This document shows, one piece after another, positions 44,766 through 52,750 of a DNA stretch of 64,000 bases; the first letter of the stretch is position 1; each line of letters starts with the position of its first letter. The notes below the pieces were generated by a model. That model was not told the origin of the DNA, searched no databases, and saw only the letters and a list, made by a program, of their open reading frames with translations. Location: the NCBI GenBank assembly GCA_023439125.1, contig JAEXOU010000019.1, positions 62,001 through 126,000 on the forward strand, written 5' to 3'. The DNA is from Bacillota bacterium. Lineage in GTDB: Bacteria > Bacillota > Clostridia > Lachnospirales > Lachnospiraceae. A program made the position numbers and the translations under genes.

Positions 44766-45302
44766 TTGAAACTGTATCTGGCTAAACCTGATATAACACA
44801 TTATGAACAGTATAATGATATGATGAAAGAGTGGCGTGATAGTAAAACTCAGATTGCTCCATGGTTTCTTGATGCAGCTTTTGCGAGTATTGAGGAATTT
44901 GCCCAGTTCATACGAATGCTGGATGAATGTGAACACGGAAGAGTTGATAAAAAGTTTGCTTCAACAACATCTTATTTTGTTATTGATGAAAATAGTAAGT
45001 TGGTTGGTGCAACCAGCCTTCGTCATTACCTTACGGTAGAAGGTTATAACTCATGGGGGCATATTGGTTATGGAGTCCGTCCTTGTGAACGAAGAAAAGG
45101 GTATGCTGCTCAGATGCTTAATTTAACATTGGAACAAGCCAAAGCGAAGGGAATATACAGAGTTCTGTTAGGAGTTCATGAAGAGAATATTGGTTCTTGG
45201 AGGACAGTAGAAAAGTGTGGCGGAATACTTGAGAATACTGTCCATAATGAAAACGATAAAGAACCAATACGTAGATATTGGATTGATGTGAAAAAGGATT
45301 AG
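44766..45302 (+). CDS. GNAT acetyltransferase (RimJ/RimL-like)
   Basis: 178 aa. Acetyl-CoA loop GVRPCERRKGYAAQML near residue 105, preceded by LVGATSLRHYL and followed by LLGVHEENIGSWRTVEKCGG, the usual end of the fold. The start is TTG at 44766 with GAGGTG 8 bp upstream; no ATG gives the full first strand. The substrate is unknown. It lies 42 bp before another GNAT gene. Confidence 0.87.
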   Translation: MKLYLAKPDITHYEQYNDMMKEWRDSKTQIAPWFLDAAFASIEEFAQFIRMLDECEHGRVDKKFASTTSYFVIDENSKLVGATSLRHYLTVEGYNSWGHIGYGVRPCERRKGYAAQMLNLTLEQAKAKGIYRVLLGVHEENIGSWRTVEKCGGILENTVHNENDKEPIRRYWIDVKKD

Positions 45303-45344
45303 TTCATTGAATAATAGAAACTAACAATTTGTAGGAGTAAAAGA

Positions 45345-45863
45345 ATGATGATTGAGACGGAACGTTTATTATTAAGAGAGATGACAGAAAATGACTTTGA
45401 TGCCCTTTATCAAATACTAGCTGACTCAGACATAATGCAACATTATCCATATACTTTTGATGAGACAAGAGTAAGGGGATGGATAAATAGAAATATAGAA
45501 AGATATCAGATATTCGGTTTTGGATTATGGGCGGTTTGCTTAAAAGAAACAGGCGAGATGATAGGTGATTGTGGATTAACAATGCAACTTATTAATGGTC
45601 AGATAAAACCTGAAATCGGATATCATATAAGAGGAGACCAGCAAAGAAAAGGATATGCGAAAGAAGCTGCGGTTGCAGTTAGAGATTGGACTTTTCACAA
45701 TACTCCATTTAATGTCATCTATTCCTATATGAAGTATACAAATGAGTCGTCATCTAAAACTGCGATTTCTTGGGGATGTACGCAAGTGGATGAGTTTGAG
45801 GATGATGTGAATGAAATTACTAAGGTATTTGCAATTTCGAGAGAAGAGTGGACTAATCTATAA
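45345..45863 (+). CDS. GNAT acetyltransferase (RimJ/RimL-like)
   Basis: 172 aa. Typical start MIETERLLLREMTENDFDAL, central MIGDCGLTMQ, acetyl-CoA loop YHIRGDQQRKGYAKEAA near residue 90, and the final NESSSKTAISWGC. The pair of GNAT genes could form one transcript with 44766. After its stop at 45863 the same frame stays open for a further 64 codons (see next entry). Confidence 0.87.
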   Translation: MMIETERLLLREMTENDFDALYQILADSDIMQHYPYTFDETRVRGWINRNIERYQIFGFGLWAVCLKETGEMIGDCGLTMQLINGQIKPEIGYHIRGDQQRKGYAKEAAVAVRDWTFHNTPFNVIYSYMKYTNESSSKTAISWGCTQVDEFEDDVNEITKVFAISREEWTNL

Positions 45864-46058
45864 ATTCTAATTGAACAGAAACGAAAAAGATTTAATGACG
45901 AGACATTATTATGGGACGAATACATAGCGTGGCTAAATATTGATAATATAAGATTTGATATATCATCGGATTGGGGAATTGTAACAATCTCGCCGGAGGA
46001 TTCTAGGGGAAATAAATATATAAGAGAAATTGTGGATTATTTAAATAGGAATAATTGA
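45864..46058 (+). pseudogene. Startless ORF remnant in frame behind the GNAT stop
   Basis: From the TAA at 45861-45863 the frame runs open to TGA at 46056 and reads IEQKRKRFNDETLLWDEYIA, then WLNIDNIRFDISSDWGIVTI, then SPEDSRGNKYIREIVDYLNR. The composition is protein-like, but no ATG, GTG or TTG is in frame near the start. It is probably the tail of a gene whose beginning was lost. Confidence 0.55.
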
Positions 46059-46102
46059 TGATTATAGGTGTGACAAAATTTAGAATTAGCAGGAGAGTGT
46101 AT

Positions 46103-46558
46103 ATGAAAGAGAAAAAGTACGATTTTAAGAGAATCGGAATGAATGAAATAGGAATGATAAAAGAATTATTCACGAGTGTGTTTACGATTGAGCCGTGGTA
46201 TGATGATTGGTCAAATCAAGAACAACTTGATCTATATTTGTCTGATTTGGTGGGACAAAGTAATTCATTAACCTATGGATTGTTTGAAGATGAAAAATTG
46301 ATTGGTGTTTCTATGGGACATATTAGGCATTGGTATTCTGGTACCGAATATTATATTGACGAACTGTGTATACATACAGAAAAGCAAGGGAATGGCATTG
46401 GAACTCTTTTTCTAAAAGAAATTGAAAATGCAATAAAGGAAATTGGATTAGTACAAATTTTTTTACAAACAGAGAAAAATGTTCCTGCTTATGGTTTCTA
46501 TCAAAAAAATGGATTTTATGAATTGAAAGAGCATGTGTCATTTGGAAAGCAAATATAG
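46103..46558 (+). CDS. GNAT acetyltransferase
   Basis: 151 aa from ATG 46103, chosen over an upstream ATG at 46055 because AGGAGAG lies 7 bp before it. Acetyl-CoA loop ELCIHTEKQGNGIGTLFL near residue 95, then IFLQTEKNVPAYGFYQKNGF, typical of the aminoglycoside-6'-acetyltransferase-like GNAT group. The substrate is not shown. The next gene is an APH-type kinase, giving a resistance-like neighbourhood, but neither enzyme is proven to modify drugs. Confidence 0.87.
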   Translation: MKEKKYDFKRIGMNEIGMIKELFTSVFTIEPWYDDWSNQEQLDLYLSDLVGQSNSLTYGLFEDEKLIGVSMGHIRHWYSGTEYYIDELCIHTEKQGNGIGTLFLKEIENAIKEIGLVQIFLQTEKNVPAYGFYQKNGFYELKEHVSFGKQI

Positions 46559-46602
46559 CTTGTGTATGCCTTAACACCAAAGTTGAATCAAGGAGGATTA
46601 AG

Positions 46603-47574
46603 ATGGCAATAACCAAGTGTAGACAGACAAATGACAAAATAATTCGGATGGCTCAAGCAGCATTCCCTAAAAGAGGGATACCTCAAATAGAAGAATTAAC
46701 GGAAGGAATGTGTAATGCTGCATATAGGTTGACATATGAAGACGGATTTAAAACGATTCTGAAGATTTCGTCTCCTATAAAAAACGCGTTTTTGACGAAT
46801 GAATGTAACCTAATGGATGCAGAAGTGAAAGCGATGAGTCTGGTAGCTCAAAAGACAGATATAAAAGTGGCGTCAGTTTACGCATATGATACGACGAAGA
46901 AATTATGCGAAGGAGATTATTTTTTCATGGAATGCTTAGACGGGGCAAGCTGGATATCTGTAATTGATAACCTGGGAGAGGATGTTAATTCTGTGCTTCA
47001 TATGAAAGTAGGAGAATTGCAAAAACAGTTATCAATTGTTTCTGGTGATAAGTTCGGGCTATTAGGAGATTCGATTCATCAATTTGACAAATTATTTGAT
47101 TTTATTTATTTCTTAATAAATAATGTACTGAATGATGCAGAAAGAAGGAATGTTGCGATAGGGATTTCAAAAAACGAAATATTGGCTGTACTTATAAAAG
47201 ATAAAGTTTTTTTTGAAACTATCAAAACACCAACATTAGTACATTGGGATATGTGGGAAGGTAACATATTTATTAAGGACGAAGAAATCTCGGGAATTAT
47301 TGATTGGGAAAGAGCAATGTGGGGAGAACCCTATATGGACGATCGATTTCGATATCATAATCGACATATTGATTTTCTCAAAGGCTTTGGTATCAATGAA
47401 TTCTCAGAAGAAGAAATGAGAAGAATTTATTGGTATGATATTCTGTTATATCTAACTATGATGACAGAGGTTACATACCGCGAATACGAAGAAAATGGCG
47501 AATATGAAAATAATGGACAATATCAATGGACCAAGTCGTTGTTTGATAAAGTTTGGAACATATTGAGGAAATAG
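46603..47574 (+). CDS. APH-family phosphotransferase
   Basis: 323 aa. Aminoglycoside-phosphotransferase/choline-kinase fold. The catalytic loop is LVHWDMWEGNIFI (HxDxxxxN form, near residue 213), the metal-binding motif GIIDWERAMWG follows, and the Lys of the small lobe is in FKTILKISS near residue 50. Substrates in this family range from antibiotics to sugars. AAGGAGG precedes the ATG. It is flanked by a GNAT gene and a nucleoside phosphorylase. Confidence 0.85.
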   Translation: MAITKCRQTNDKIIRMAQAAFPKRGIPQIEELTEGMCNAAYRLTYEDGFKTILKISSPIKNAFLTNECNLMDAEVKAMSLVAQKTDIKVASVYAYDTTKKLCEGDYFFMECLDGASWISVIDNLGEDVNSVLHMKVGELQKQLSIVSGDKFGLLGDSIHQFDKLFDFIYFLINNVLNDAERRNVAIGISKNEILAVLIKDKVFFETIKTPTLVHWDMWEGNIFIKDEEISGIIDWERAMWGEPYMDDRFRYHNRHIDFLKGFGINEFSEEEMRRIYWYDILLYLTMMTEVTYREYEENGEYENNGQYQWTKSLFDKVWNILRK

Positions 47575-47605
47575 CGGGAAAAGCGAAGATGAGGAGGTAT
47601 GTACA

Positions 47606-48367
47606 ATGATAACAGATACATTTGATAATTTAACAGAAGAGATCATAAAAGTATCGCGAAATGAAAATGCGAAAGAAGTGGATGTATGTATTCTCACATT
47701 TTCTCACATGATTTTAAAATATGTATTAGAGAATTATGAATGTTCAAAAATTGGTGATTTATATTCTTCGAATGGAGCAAATCCTGTTTATGGATTTGAG
47801 TATGAGAACCGATATTTTGCAGTTTACATGTCATATGTTGGAGCACCAGGATGTGTTGCTGATATGGAAGATACATTGACGCTGATTAACACGGATAAGT
47901 ACGTAGTGTTTGGAGGGGCTGGTTGTTTAAATAAAGAAATAGCACGTGGAAAGGTTATGGTACCAACTGCCGCCTACAGAGATGAAGGAACATCTTACCA
48001 TTATGCACCAAGTTCTGATTACATAGAAGTAAAAAATGCAGATATTGTAGTATCATTTATGGAAGCAGTTGGTTTGCCATTTGTAAAGGGGAAAACATGG
48101 ACAACAGATGCCGTACATAGAGAAACCAGAGGGAATTTTGAAAGACGTAAGAACGAAGGATGTATTTCTGTTGAAATGGAATGTGCGGCAGTTCAAGCTA
48201 TGTGTGATTTTAGAAATTTGAATGCATATTTTTTCTTTACATGTGGTGATCTGTTAGATGCACCTGAGTGGGATGAAAGAATGAAGAAGAATCAAATAAA
48301 GGATACACAGCATGACTCGGGACATTTTGATATTGCTCTTGAACTAGCTCGACATATTGCAGAGTAG
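47606..48367 (+). CDS. Nucleoside phosphorylase (PNP/UDP family)
   Basis: 253 aa. Members split nucleosides with phosphate to base and ribose-1-phosphate. Blocks: AVYMSYVGAPGCVADMED, FGGAGCLNKEIARGKVMVP, DEGTSYHY, TTDAVHRETRGNF and the substrate-binding CISVEMECAAVQAMCDFR; the ECxx Glu-Met-Glu cluster is intact. Which base it prefers is not clear; it resembles uridine-phosphorylase-like orphans. It lies 31 bp after the APH-like gene with GAGGAGG. Confidence 0.87.
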   Translation: MITDTFDNLTEEIIKVSRNENAKEVDVCILTFSHMILKYVLENYECSKIGDLYSSNGANPVYGFEYENRYFAVYMSYVGAPGCVADMEDTLTLINTDKYVVFGGAGCLNKEIARGKVMVPTAAYRDEGTSYHYAPSSDYIEVKNADIVVSFMEAVGLPFVKGKTWTTDAVHRETRGNFERRKNEGCISVEMECAAVQAMCDFRNLNAYFFFTCGDLLDAPEWDERMKKNQIKDTQHDSGHFDIALELARHIAE

Positions 48368-48473
48368 AAAGCAATAACGGCTTCCAAGTGGTATTAAAGG
48401 TTTCATCAGTTTTATTTATAAAGAGTAGTTAACCTGAAATATAAATTAAAACAATGGAGAGGAAAATAATAGA

Positions 48474-49616
48474 ATGGGATTATTTTTTGAAAATATACAT
48501 ATCCATAAAAATGAAAAATACAATACAGATGTCTTGAAAGAAGCGCTAATCAAGTATCTAGGGGAAAATGGGTTTAAACTGGTATCGGATAATAAAGAAG
48601 GAGATGTTTCTGTAGTGATTTACGAGCCAGATAGTAGTGATTGGGTATCGGTTGCTTCTGACATATTCCAATTTAATACTGAAGAAGCTATAAGAAAAGT
48701 AGTCAAGCCTATTTCACAATGTTTTGAAACAGATATTATATCTGCTAGCTGTTATGATTCTGACTATTTACGGTTAAGCATTCTAAATATTAATGATGGA
48801 ACAGATGGATGGATAAATGTGGGGAAAACAGAAGAAATAAAGAATCTTCGACGTACAAGTCTAACTCCTTGGAAAAAAATTGTCGATGATATAAAAACTT
48901 TCAAGGATATCGTCAGGGAAGAATATGTTTTCAAAGAGGAGGCATTTTGTAAAATTGCTGACTTGATTAAGATGTCACCAGAGCAGACGGTACTTGACGT
49001 GGGACATACTGATTTTCTTCATCCAGAGAAAATGATTCGACTTGAATTTATAGCACCAGAAGGAACGATAAAACCGCCTAAGTTAGAAATTCCAAGGTAT
49101 GGTTTAATGCCTTGTCAGATAGGCGAATCTCAAATTGTTTCTGTATACAACAGTGGTGGCAAATCAAGAGGACTTGGAATAATGTTTATTGGTGATTATG
49201 TTGACAATGAGGAAATCATCTTTGAAGATGTGCAACTGCAGTTACTTAGTAAAGAAGGAAGGCAGTTCGTACCGATCGAATTAAAAAAAGTTGATTGGGC
49301 ATATGGAAAGAAGTGCTACTATTGGAGTGATGCTGATTTTCCACTTCCTCCTGCAGTAAATAAGAGTATTCCGTTAATTAAAAGAATGAATCTTGAATCT
49401 GAAAGGGAGATAGGGATAAGATTCACACCTATTGGAAATCAAAGAAAGGCTTTGGATATTAAAATTGTAGTGTATCCTCTGGCGAACAGTATGGATGGGC
49501 AGACATCCTGGTATGTTTATAGATATTCTGGTAGCAAAAGGAAATATATAGAAGACTCCAATGAGAGATGGAAAAGCCTTTATAGACTTGACATAGATGA
49601 TTATGATTTGGAATAA
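48474..49616 (+). CDS. Uncharacterised 380-aa protein
   Basis: I do not recognise the family. No signal peptide or membrane segment. Residues 1-110 form an alpha/beta-looking part (KNEKYNTDVLKEALIKYLGE, then WVSVASDIFQFNTEEAIRKV). A helical part follows to about 165, then a mainly beta C-terminal half (IRLEFIAPEGTIKPPKLEIP, then SRGLGIMFIGDY). The ribosome site is GAGAGG. Possibly related to immunity or surface-fold domains in Firmicutes, but I have no motif to support that. Confidence 0.6.
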   Translation: MGLFFENIHIHKNEKYNTDVLKEALIKYLGENGFKLVSDNKEGDVSVVIYEPDSSDWVSVASDIFQFNTEEAIRKVVKPISQCFETDIISASCYDSDYLRLSILNINDGTDGWINVGKTEEIKNLRRTSLTPWKKIVDDIKTFKDIVREEYVFKEEAFCKIADLIKMSPEQTVLDVGHTDFLHPEKMIRLEFIAPEGTIKPPKLEIPRYGLMPCQIGESQIVSVYNSGGKSRGLGIMFIGDYVDNEEIIFEDVQLQLLSKEGRQFVPIELKKVDWAYGKKCYYWSDADFPLPPAVNKSIPLIKRMNLESEREIGIRFTPIGNQRKALDIKIVVYPLANSMDGQTSWYVYRYSGSKRKYIEDSNERWKSLYRLDIDDYDLE

Positions 49617-49712
49617 ATCTTCAGATAAGCTTTAACAGTTTATCGTCAACGCAAAGTAGATTGTCTTTTTTACTGATTTATAATATCCTTTATTTAAAGG
49701 AGGGGATTTGTC

Positions 49713-50297
49713 ATGAATAGTTATGTTACAGGTTCAATTATCCGCAGATTTCGTGAAAAAGAGAATCTCACCCAATCTGAACTGGCAGACATGTTGTCGG
49801 TGAGTAATAAGACGGTATCCAAGTGGGAGAATGGGAAAGGCCTTCCCGATATCTCTCTATTAGAGCCGCTGGCTACGGCATTAAATGTTTCTTTAATAGA
49901 GTTAATGTCAGGCTATGTGGTTAGTAATAGGAATGTATCAGCTAACTTAATGAGAAGTATGTGGTATGTGTGTCCCATTTGCGGCAATGTGATACATGCT
50001 ATGGGCAATGCTGTGATTAGCTGTTGTGGAATTACCTTGCCGGTATTAGAGGTAGAAGAAGATTGCACTGACCATAAAATTAGTGTTGAGAGAATCGATG
50101 AGGAATATGTAGTTACGGTTGATCATCCGATGGAAAAACAGCATTACATATGTTTTATTGCATATGTGACGGAAGATAAGCTGCAAGTCGTTAAGTTGTA
50201 TCCAGAACAAGAAGCAAAGAGTAGTTTCAAGATTTGTGGACATGGTTATTTCTATTGTTATTGCAACCATCATGGATTATTTGTCAGGAGGGTTTAG
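49713..50297 (+). CDS. XRE regulator fused to a desulfoferrodoxin-type iron domain
   Basis: 194 aa. Residues 8-62 are a Cro/C1 helix-turn-helix (LTQSELADMLSVSNKTVSKW). Then VCPICGNVIHAMGNAVISCC has the four Cys (87, 90, 104, 105) of the desulforedoxin-type Fe(Cys)4 centre. The rest matches the superoxide-reductase fold, with all five ligands of the Fe(His)4Cys site: His121 (TDHK), His138 (DHPM), His144 (KQHY), Cys184 and His187 (CNHHG). Superoxide reductases reduce superoxide without making oxygen; here the domain may sense redox state for the DNA-binding part. AAAGGAGGGG precedes the ATG. It lies 3 bp before a flavoprotein gene, a likely electron donor or target. Confidence 0.88.
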   Translation: MNSYVTGSIIRRFREKENLTQSELADMLSVSNKTVSKWENGKGLPDISLLEPLATALNVSLIELMSGYVVSNRNVSANLMRSMWYVCPICGNVIHAMGNAVISCCGITLPVLEVEEDCTDHKISVERIDEEYVVTVDHPMEKQHYICFIAYVTEDKLQVVKLYPEQEAKSSFKICGHGYFYCYCNHHGLFVRRV

Positions 50298-50300
50298 AGT

Positions 50301-50978
50301 ATGAAAGTATTAGTGTTAAATGGAAGTCCAAAGCAGCAGAGCGATACGATGCAGCTGACCAATGCTTTTTTGGTTGGACTCAATCACGATGCCCAGGCAG
50401 AAATCGAGATTATCAATGTAATAGACAAAGAGATTAAACCGTGCAGAGGTTGTTTTGGTTGCTGGAGTCATGGGGATGGCAAGTGTGTAATCAGTGATGA
50501 TCAGAATGAAATCCTAGCCAAATATGTAGAAGCTGATATCGTAATTTGGAGTTTTCCGTTATATTGTTTTGGATTACCATCTCACCTAAAGGCAGTGTTG
50601 GATAGAATTATTCCGTTAGTGAAAATGGATATGGTGGAGCATGACGGTGAAGTGCATCATGTCTGCCTCGTAGATATAAGTAAAAAGAAGACAGTGATTA
50701 TTTGCGGTTGTGGTTTTCCAAACTCAGAGGGAAATTTTGAGGGAGTGAGAATTACTTGTAACAAGTGTTTTCCGAATCCTACTATGATATTTGTCCCAGA
50801 GACTCCGATGATGAATATACCTGCTGCAAAACCGCTTGCGGATATTAAGAGAGCGCAGTTTGTACAAGCAGGTAAGGAATACTTCGCGCAAGGTTCATTG
50901 ACTGAAGCTACAATTCGTACCTTGGAATCCTTGATGATATCGAATGAAGAGTATATTCGCAATATCAATGGGTGTTAA
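50301..50978 (+). CDS. Flavodoxin-like NAD(P)H-dependent FMN reductase / iron-sulfur flavoprotein-like
   Basis: 225 aa. The flavodoxin-fold start MKVLVLNGSPKQQSDTMQLT carries the FMN phosphate loop. The cysteine cluster CRGCFGCWSHGDGKC (near residues 49-63) occurs in iron-sulfur flavoprotein relatives, and IVIWSFPLYCFGLPSHLKAV is the usual second flavin loop. It could reduce the iron domain encoded 3 bp upstream; the near-zero spacing suggests translational coupling. Whether an Fe-S cluster forms is not certain from four Cys alone. Confidence 0.87.
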   Translation: MKVLVLNGSPKQQSDTMQLTNAFLVGLNHDAQAEIEIINVIDKEIKPCRGCFGCWSHGDGKCVISDDQNEILAKYVEADIVIWSFPLYCFGLPSHLKAVLDRIIPLVKMDMVEHDGEVHHVCLVDISKKKTVIICGCGFPNSEGNFEGVRITCNKCFPNPTMIFVPETPMMNIPAAKPLADIKRAQFVQAGKEYFAQGSLTEATIRTLESLMISNEEYIRNINGC

Positions 50979-51066
50979 ATCCACTACAGCCTTGCATTAT
51001 TGTATCAGAAAATGCAAGGTAATTATTTGCTTTATCTGTTAGAGTTAGGTTGAGAGGAGGGATGTA

Positions 51067-51963
51067 ATGAGTTGGCTTGAAAAAATGAACAGTGTTATTG
51101 ATTATATTGAAGAAAATCTTGATAATGAAATTGATACATATAAAATAGCGGAAATTTCATGCTATTCTGTTACTACTTTTCAAAGGATGTTCTCAATTAT
51201 TTGTGATATGTCTTTGTCGGAGTACATTAGACATAGACGTCTAACACTCGCTGCATTTGAACTTCAAAACAGCAATATTAAAATAGTTGACCTTGCAGCA
51301 AAGTATAAATATGAGTCGCCAGAAGCATTTACTCGAGCCTTTAATTTACTACATGGCGTTTCACCTTCAGTAGCACGGCAAAACGGAACTTTATTGAAAG
51401 CTTATCCACGACTCTCTTTTCAACTAACATTAAAAGGAGATGTAGCAATGAATTACAGAATTGAGCAAAAAGAAGGATTTTCAGTTTATGGAATTGAACG
51501 TATCATTAGTACAAAAGATGGAGCAAATTGGAACGAGGTCCCTAACTTCTGGCTAGAAAACTTATCTAATGGTATGGTTGACAAATTGATGCAATCAACA
51601 AATTTGCCTGTTCCAGACGAAGGACTTAATCTTATTAATGCGATTGACTGTTATCGCACAATTGATAGTGATCATATACCTTATATGTTATTCGCTTTTA
51701 AAACAGAAAATAGTAATGTCGAAGGCTTTACTGTTGTTGATGTGCCATCTTCGACTTGGGCGATTTTTAAGAGTGAGCTTCATACGGTTGAGGAAACAAG
51801 TAATGCTCTTACTGGCCTCATAAAACGTATATATACCGATTGGCTCCCAACTGCTAATTATACTAAAGTAGAAAACTACGAGTTGGAGTTAACTTACAAG
51901 TGTAAGGATAAGTATTACAGTGAAATCTGGATGCGAGTAATGCCAAATAAGGAGGAGATCTAA
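51067..51963 (+). CDS. AraC-family regulator with GyrI-like effector domain
   Basis: 298 aa. Residues 1-105 are the AraC DNA-binding pair of helix-turn-helices (TYKIAEISCYSVTTFQRMFS, then DLAAKYKYESPEAFTRAFN). The C-terminal ~155 residues are a GyrI-like (AraC-effector-binding) domain (VYGIERIISTKDGANWNEVP and FTVVDVPSSTWAIFKS). Such regulators bind drugs or other small molecules and often control efflux genes. A GAGGAGGGATG site precedes the ATG. Its stop overlaps the next start (TAATG). Confidence 0.9.
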   Translation: MSWLEKMNSVIDYIEENLDNEIDTYKIAEISCYSVTTFQRMFSIICDMSLSEYIRHRRLTLAAFELQNSNIKIVDLAAKYKYESPEAFTRAFNLLHGVSPSVARQNGTLLKAYPRLSFQLTLKGDVAMNYRIEQKEGFSVYGIERIISTKDGANWNEVPNFWLENLSNGMVDKLMQSTNLPVPDEGLNLINAIDCYRTIDSDHIPYMLFAFKTENSNVEGFTVVDVPSSTWAIFKSELHTVEETSNALTGLIKRIYTDWLPTANYTKVENYELELTYKCKDKYYSEIWMRVMPNKEEI

Positions 51964-52439
51964 TGGTTAATGTAAGAATAGAAAGTAAACCAGCTTTTGA
52001 TGTAACTGGGATAAAAACATGGATATCCAAAGTTGAGGATTTTCATGATTTTTGGAACAGATGCCATGAAGATCAAACGATATCAGATTTAAAAACACTC
52101 GTTAACTATAACGCCGGAGCAATCACTCAAAGTCTTGTTTTTGGTGTATCCAGAGTTGAAAACGATCCTAATTATAGAGATTTTTACTTTTATATTGTTA
52201 CAGAATATGCAGGAAAAGGGCAAAGAGATTTTGAAACATTTACAATACCTGCATCACAATGGGCAATTTTTGAATGTAAAGGACCTATCGAAAAGGCATT
52301 ATTTGAGGCTGAGATGTATGCATTTAAAGAATGGTTACCATCTTCGGATTATGTACATGCCATGGCTCCTGAATTAGAGGTATACCCAGCACGTGACAGC
52401 CAAGTTGTCGAGTTTTGGTTGCCAATAATGAATAGATGA
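51963..52439 (+). CDS. Stand-alone GyrI-like ligand-binding protein
   Basis: 158 aa, a single GyrI-like domain: FDVTGIKTWISKVEDFHDFW, then FETFTIPASQWAIFECKGPI and VEFWLPI. It is parallel in sequence to the effector half of the upstream AraC protein, so it probably arose by duplication. It overlaps that gene by one base, so expression is coupled. It could bind or sequester the same ligand. A terminator follows. Confidence 0.85.
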   Translation: MVNVRIESKPAFDVTGIKTWISKVEDFHDFWNRCHEDQTISDLKTLVNYNAGAITQSLVFGVSRVENDPNYRDFYFYIVTEYAGKGQRDFETFTIPASQWAIFECKGPIEKALFEAEMYAFKEWLPSSDYVHAMAPELEVYPARDSQVVEFWLPIMNR

Positions 52440-52455
52440 CTTTAAGAAACTCAAG

Positions 52456-52494
52456 TACCCTTTCATTGCTTCAAAGCAGTGGGAGGGTATTTTA
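52456..52494 (+). terminator. Rho-independent terminator after AraC/GyrI
   Basis: TACCCT (52456-52461) with AGGGTA (52484-52489) and, inside, CATTGCTT with AAGCAGTG, followed by TTTTAG. Confidence 0.7.
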
Positions 52495-52560
52495 GTCTAC
52501 CATTTAGATGGGATGATGGCTGTTATATTATGATATATATGTGAATGTATGACAAGAATA

Positions 52561-52589
52561 TTGCTATAGTTATGTGAGTTAGTTATAAT
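52561..52589 (+). promoter_or_regulatory. Promoter of the second MATE gene
   Basis: TTGCTA (52561-52566), 17 bp, TATAAT (52584-52589). The leader would be about 155 nt. I see no other element in the 52440-52750 gap. Confidence 0.65.
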
Positions 52590-52750
52590 GAAATCATAGG
52601 ATGCGTGTAATAGAAAAAGATAGAAGTGTAGAGATAAACTAATGTCAATGAAAAGAAAATAGTGTGGTAGACAATGGGGGTGAACCATGTAGAAAGCAAA
52701 GGTGATTTCATGGAGACTTTAATCAAAAAAGAAGATGTGGAGTTGCAAAT

